NCBI GenBank assembly: GCA_007129455.1
Contig: SKVL01000019.1
Location: 1 to 6,345 of the forward strand
DNA: 6,345 nucleotides
DNA from: Candidatus Campbelliibacteriota bacterium
GTDB lineage: Bacteria > Patescibacteriota > Minisyncoccia > Phycocordibacterales > CSBR16-193
Reading direction: 5' to 3'
Part shown: positions 6,217 through 6,345 of the stretch, piece by piece
How the letters are laid out: the number at the start of each line of letters is the position of its first letter
Position numbering within the stretch: the stretch's first letter is position 1
Notes under the pieces: model-generated
Seen by the model: the letters and a program-made list of their open reading frames with translations, nothing else
Databases searched by the model: none
Told to the model about the DNA's origin: nothing
Position numbers and translations under genes: made by a program

Positions 6217-6255
6217 CTTTTTGTTACTTGCGTGGAACGCATTAATACTGTTTAA

Positions 6256-6293
6256 TATACGGCTTATCTCGGCAGTATCTCGGTTATATCGGG
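6256..6293 (+). repeat. 11-nt phased TATCTCGG repeats
   Basis: TATCTCGG occurs at 6265-6272 and 6276-6283, with a shortened TATCGG at 6287-6292 in the same 11-nt phase and a related TATACGG at 6256-6262. One-helical-turn spacing is what a protein-binding array would show, but the copy number is small and the motif short. Confidence 0.5.
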
Positions 6294-6345
6294 TATTTAT
6301 AGGTCTCAAAAGTTAACCTTATTTAATAAATTGGTTGCCTATGAA

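Larger units (their letters stand above)
6157..6345. other. AT-rich stretch with no recognisable gene
   Basis: After the last stop of the pseudogene the composition becomes clearly more AT-rich and the Gly/Thr-rich protein pattern ends. No open frame on either strand looks like a protein I recognise; the frames that run through here are short or are other-frame readings of the pseudogene. Apart from the inverted repeat and the phased motif I see nothing. The change in composition may mark a deletion or insertion junction that removed the rest of the surface gene. Confidence 0.5.

Noticed and set aside
5942..6316. A 124-codon + strand frame overlapping the pseudogene end
   Set aside because: Its first two thirds read the Gly/Thr-rich pseudogene in the wrong frame, and the rest is AT-rich hydrophobic sequence of the kind such DNA gives by chance.
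6280..6320. Minus-strand promoter (TTGAGA ... TATAAC)
   Set aside because: The spacer is only about 15 nt, the -10 is imperfect, and it would read into non-coding DNA and antisense to the pseudogene.

Overview
The window carries most of a strongly divergent F-type ATPase operon on the + strand, followed by a decayed gene for a secreted surface protein. The order is b-like stalk subunit (5' end outside the window), delta-like, alpha, gamma, beta. This is the usual bacterial order atpF-H-A-G-D, but no epsilon gene (atpC) follows beta. Ribosome-binding sites are weak or absent. The decayed gene resembles the glycine-rich, LamG-associated surface proteins that are common in candidate-phylum genomes. 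Together these suggest an uncultured bacterium, possibly of the Patescibacteria/CPR type. That assignment is an inference, and no marker gene in the window settles it. The code is standard: TAG, TGA and TAA all end genes here, and the ATPase genes use TGG for Trp.

Region 1 (1-1121): the C-terminal part of a long helical b-like protein containing a perfect 120-bp-period duplication, then a delta/OSCP-like gene. Region 2 (1122-1209): a possible weak terminator followed by a consensus TATAAT box only 8 nt before the alpha start codon, an arrangement suited to a leaderless alpha-gamma-beta transcript. Region 3 (1210-5063): alpha, gamma and beta, with beta overlapping gamma by 20 nt. Region 4 (5064-5206): a short non-coding gap with a 14-bp tandem repeat and a TATAAT box. 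Region 5 (5207-6156): a surface-protein pseudogene with signal peptide, one frameshift and four stops in the expected reading frame. Region 6 (6157-6345): AT-rich DNA without a recognisable gene, holding an imperfect inverted repeat and an 11-nt phased motif.

Alpha and beta should form the F1 hexamer around gamma, with b and delta making the peripheral stalk. Beta keeps the catalytic residues (P-loop, catalytic Glu, Walker B Asp) and alpha keeps the arginine finger, so the enzyme should hydrolyse or make nucleotide. The unusual points are concentrated around the nucleotide sites and the stalks: alpha has Asn in place of the Mg-binding P-loop Thr and lacks the usual N-terminal delta-binding helix; beta has lost both aromatic residues of the adenine pocket; epsilon is missing; and the b-like stalk has grown by a 40-residue repeat. 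The a and c subunits are not in the window and are expected upstream.
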